Of a stretch of 23,237 nt of DNA, positions 23,156 to 23,237 are shown piece after piece (within the stretch, counting starts at the first letter, position 1; each line of letters starts with the position of its first letter). The stretch comes from Desulfobulbaceae bacterium (GTDB taxonomy: Bacteria; Desulfobacterota; Desulfobulbia; Desulfobulbales; Desulfobulbaceae), in NCBI GenBank assembly GCA_026986885.1, contig JALSNT010000639.1, positions 1 through 23,237 on the forward strand, given 5' to 3'. The notes below the pieces were generated by a model. It worked only from the letters and a program-made list of their open reading frames with translations. It had not been told where the DNA came from and searched no databases. Made by a program: the position numbers and the translations under genes.

Positions 23156-23237
23156 CGTTGACCCTGGTCGACTTTTACATCGGAGGTAATAGTAAACAAC
23201 TGTTGAGAACAATAAACGGTGGTTTAGAGAAATAATA

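Overview
The window looks like chromosomal DNA from an anaerobic Desulfobacterota bacterium, perhaps of the Desulfobulbales. This is inferred, not proven. The clues are a precorrin-2 dehydrogenase / CcsA(HemX)-like protein / glutamyl-tRNA reductase block of the kind found in sulfate and metal reducers, a stand-alone AICAR transformylase, a ThiF-ThiS-ThiG-ThiH cluster of the anaerobic type, and REP/MITE-like motifs of a sort I recall from such genomes. No rRNA, tRNA, CRISPR array or intact insertion sequence was seen.

Layout. At 1-169 the minus strand carries the start of a SurA-like periplasmic chaperone, cut by the window edge. It is divergent from a short FlgC-like rod protein (476-829), a TlpA-like thioredoxin (1048-1548) and a tiny secreted protein with its own strong promoter and a distant terminator (1710-1910). 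From 2151 to 7612 runs a + strand tetrapyrrole region: methyltransferase, precorrin-2 dehydrogenase/ferrochelatase, a 507-base gap holding an inverted-repeat element, CcsA-like membrane protein, HemA, an unknown 180-residue protein and a Gfo/Idh/MocA oxidoreductase. Most of these genes overlap by a few bases.

From 7645 to 15661 lies a self-contained catabolic island, the most interesting part of the window. A RpiR/SIS regulator is divergent from a PotABCD-type ABC importer (ATPase, Tat-exported binding protein, two permeases), followed by a glutamine-synthetase-like ligase, an N-formylglutamate-amidohydrolase-like enzyme and an isochorismatase-like amidase. A perfect 11-base inverted repeat sits on the probable ABC promoter, and a bidirectional terminator closes the operon. 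I infer uptake and breakdown of an amine or amide through gamma-glutamyl or N-acyl-glutamate chemistry. The substrate cannot be read from sequence.

From 22198 down to 15784 the minus strand carries a WYL-domain regulator, a shortened GlmU lacking most of its acetyltransferase domain, ThiF, ThiS, ThiG, ThiH and the AICAR transformylase (PurH without the cyclohydrolase domain). This joins thiazole synthesis to purine synthesis. The right end has an unrecognised 118-residue gene and, on the minus strand, the decayed C-terminal remnant of a von Willebrand factor A (YfbK-like) protein.
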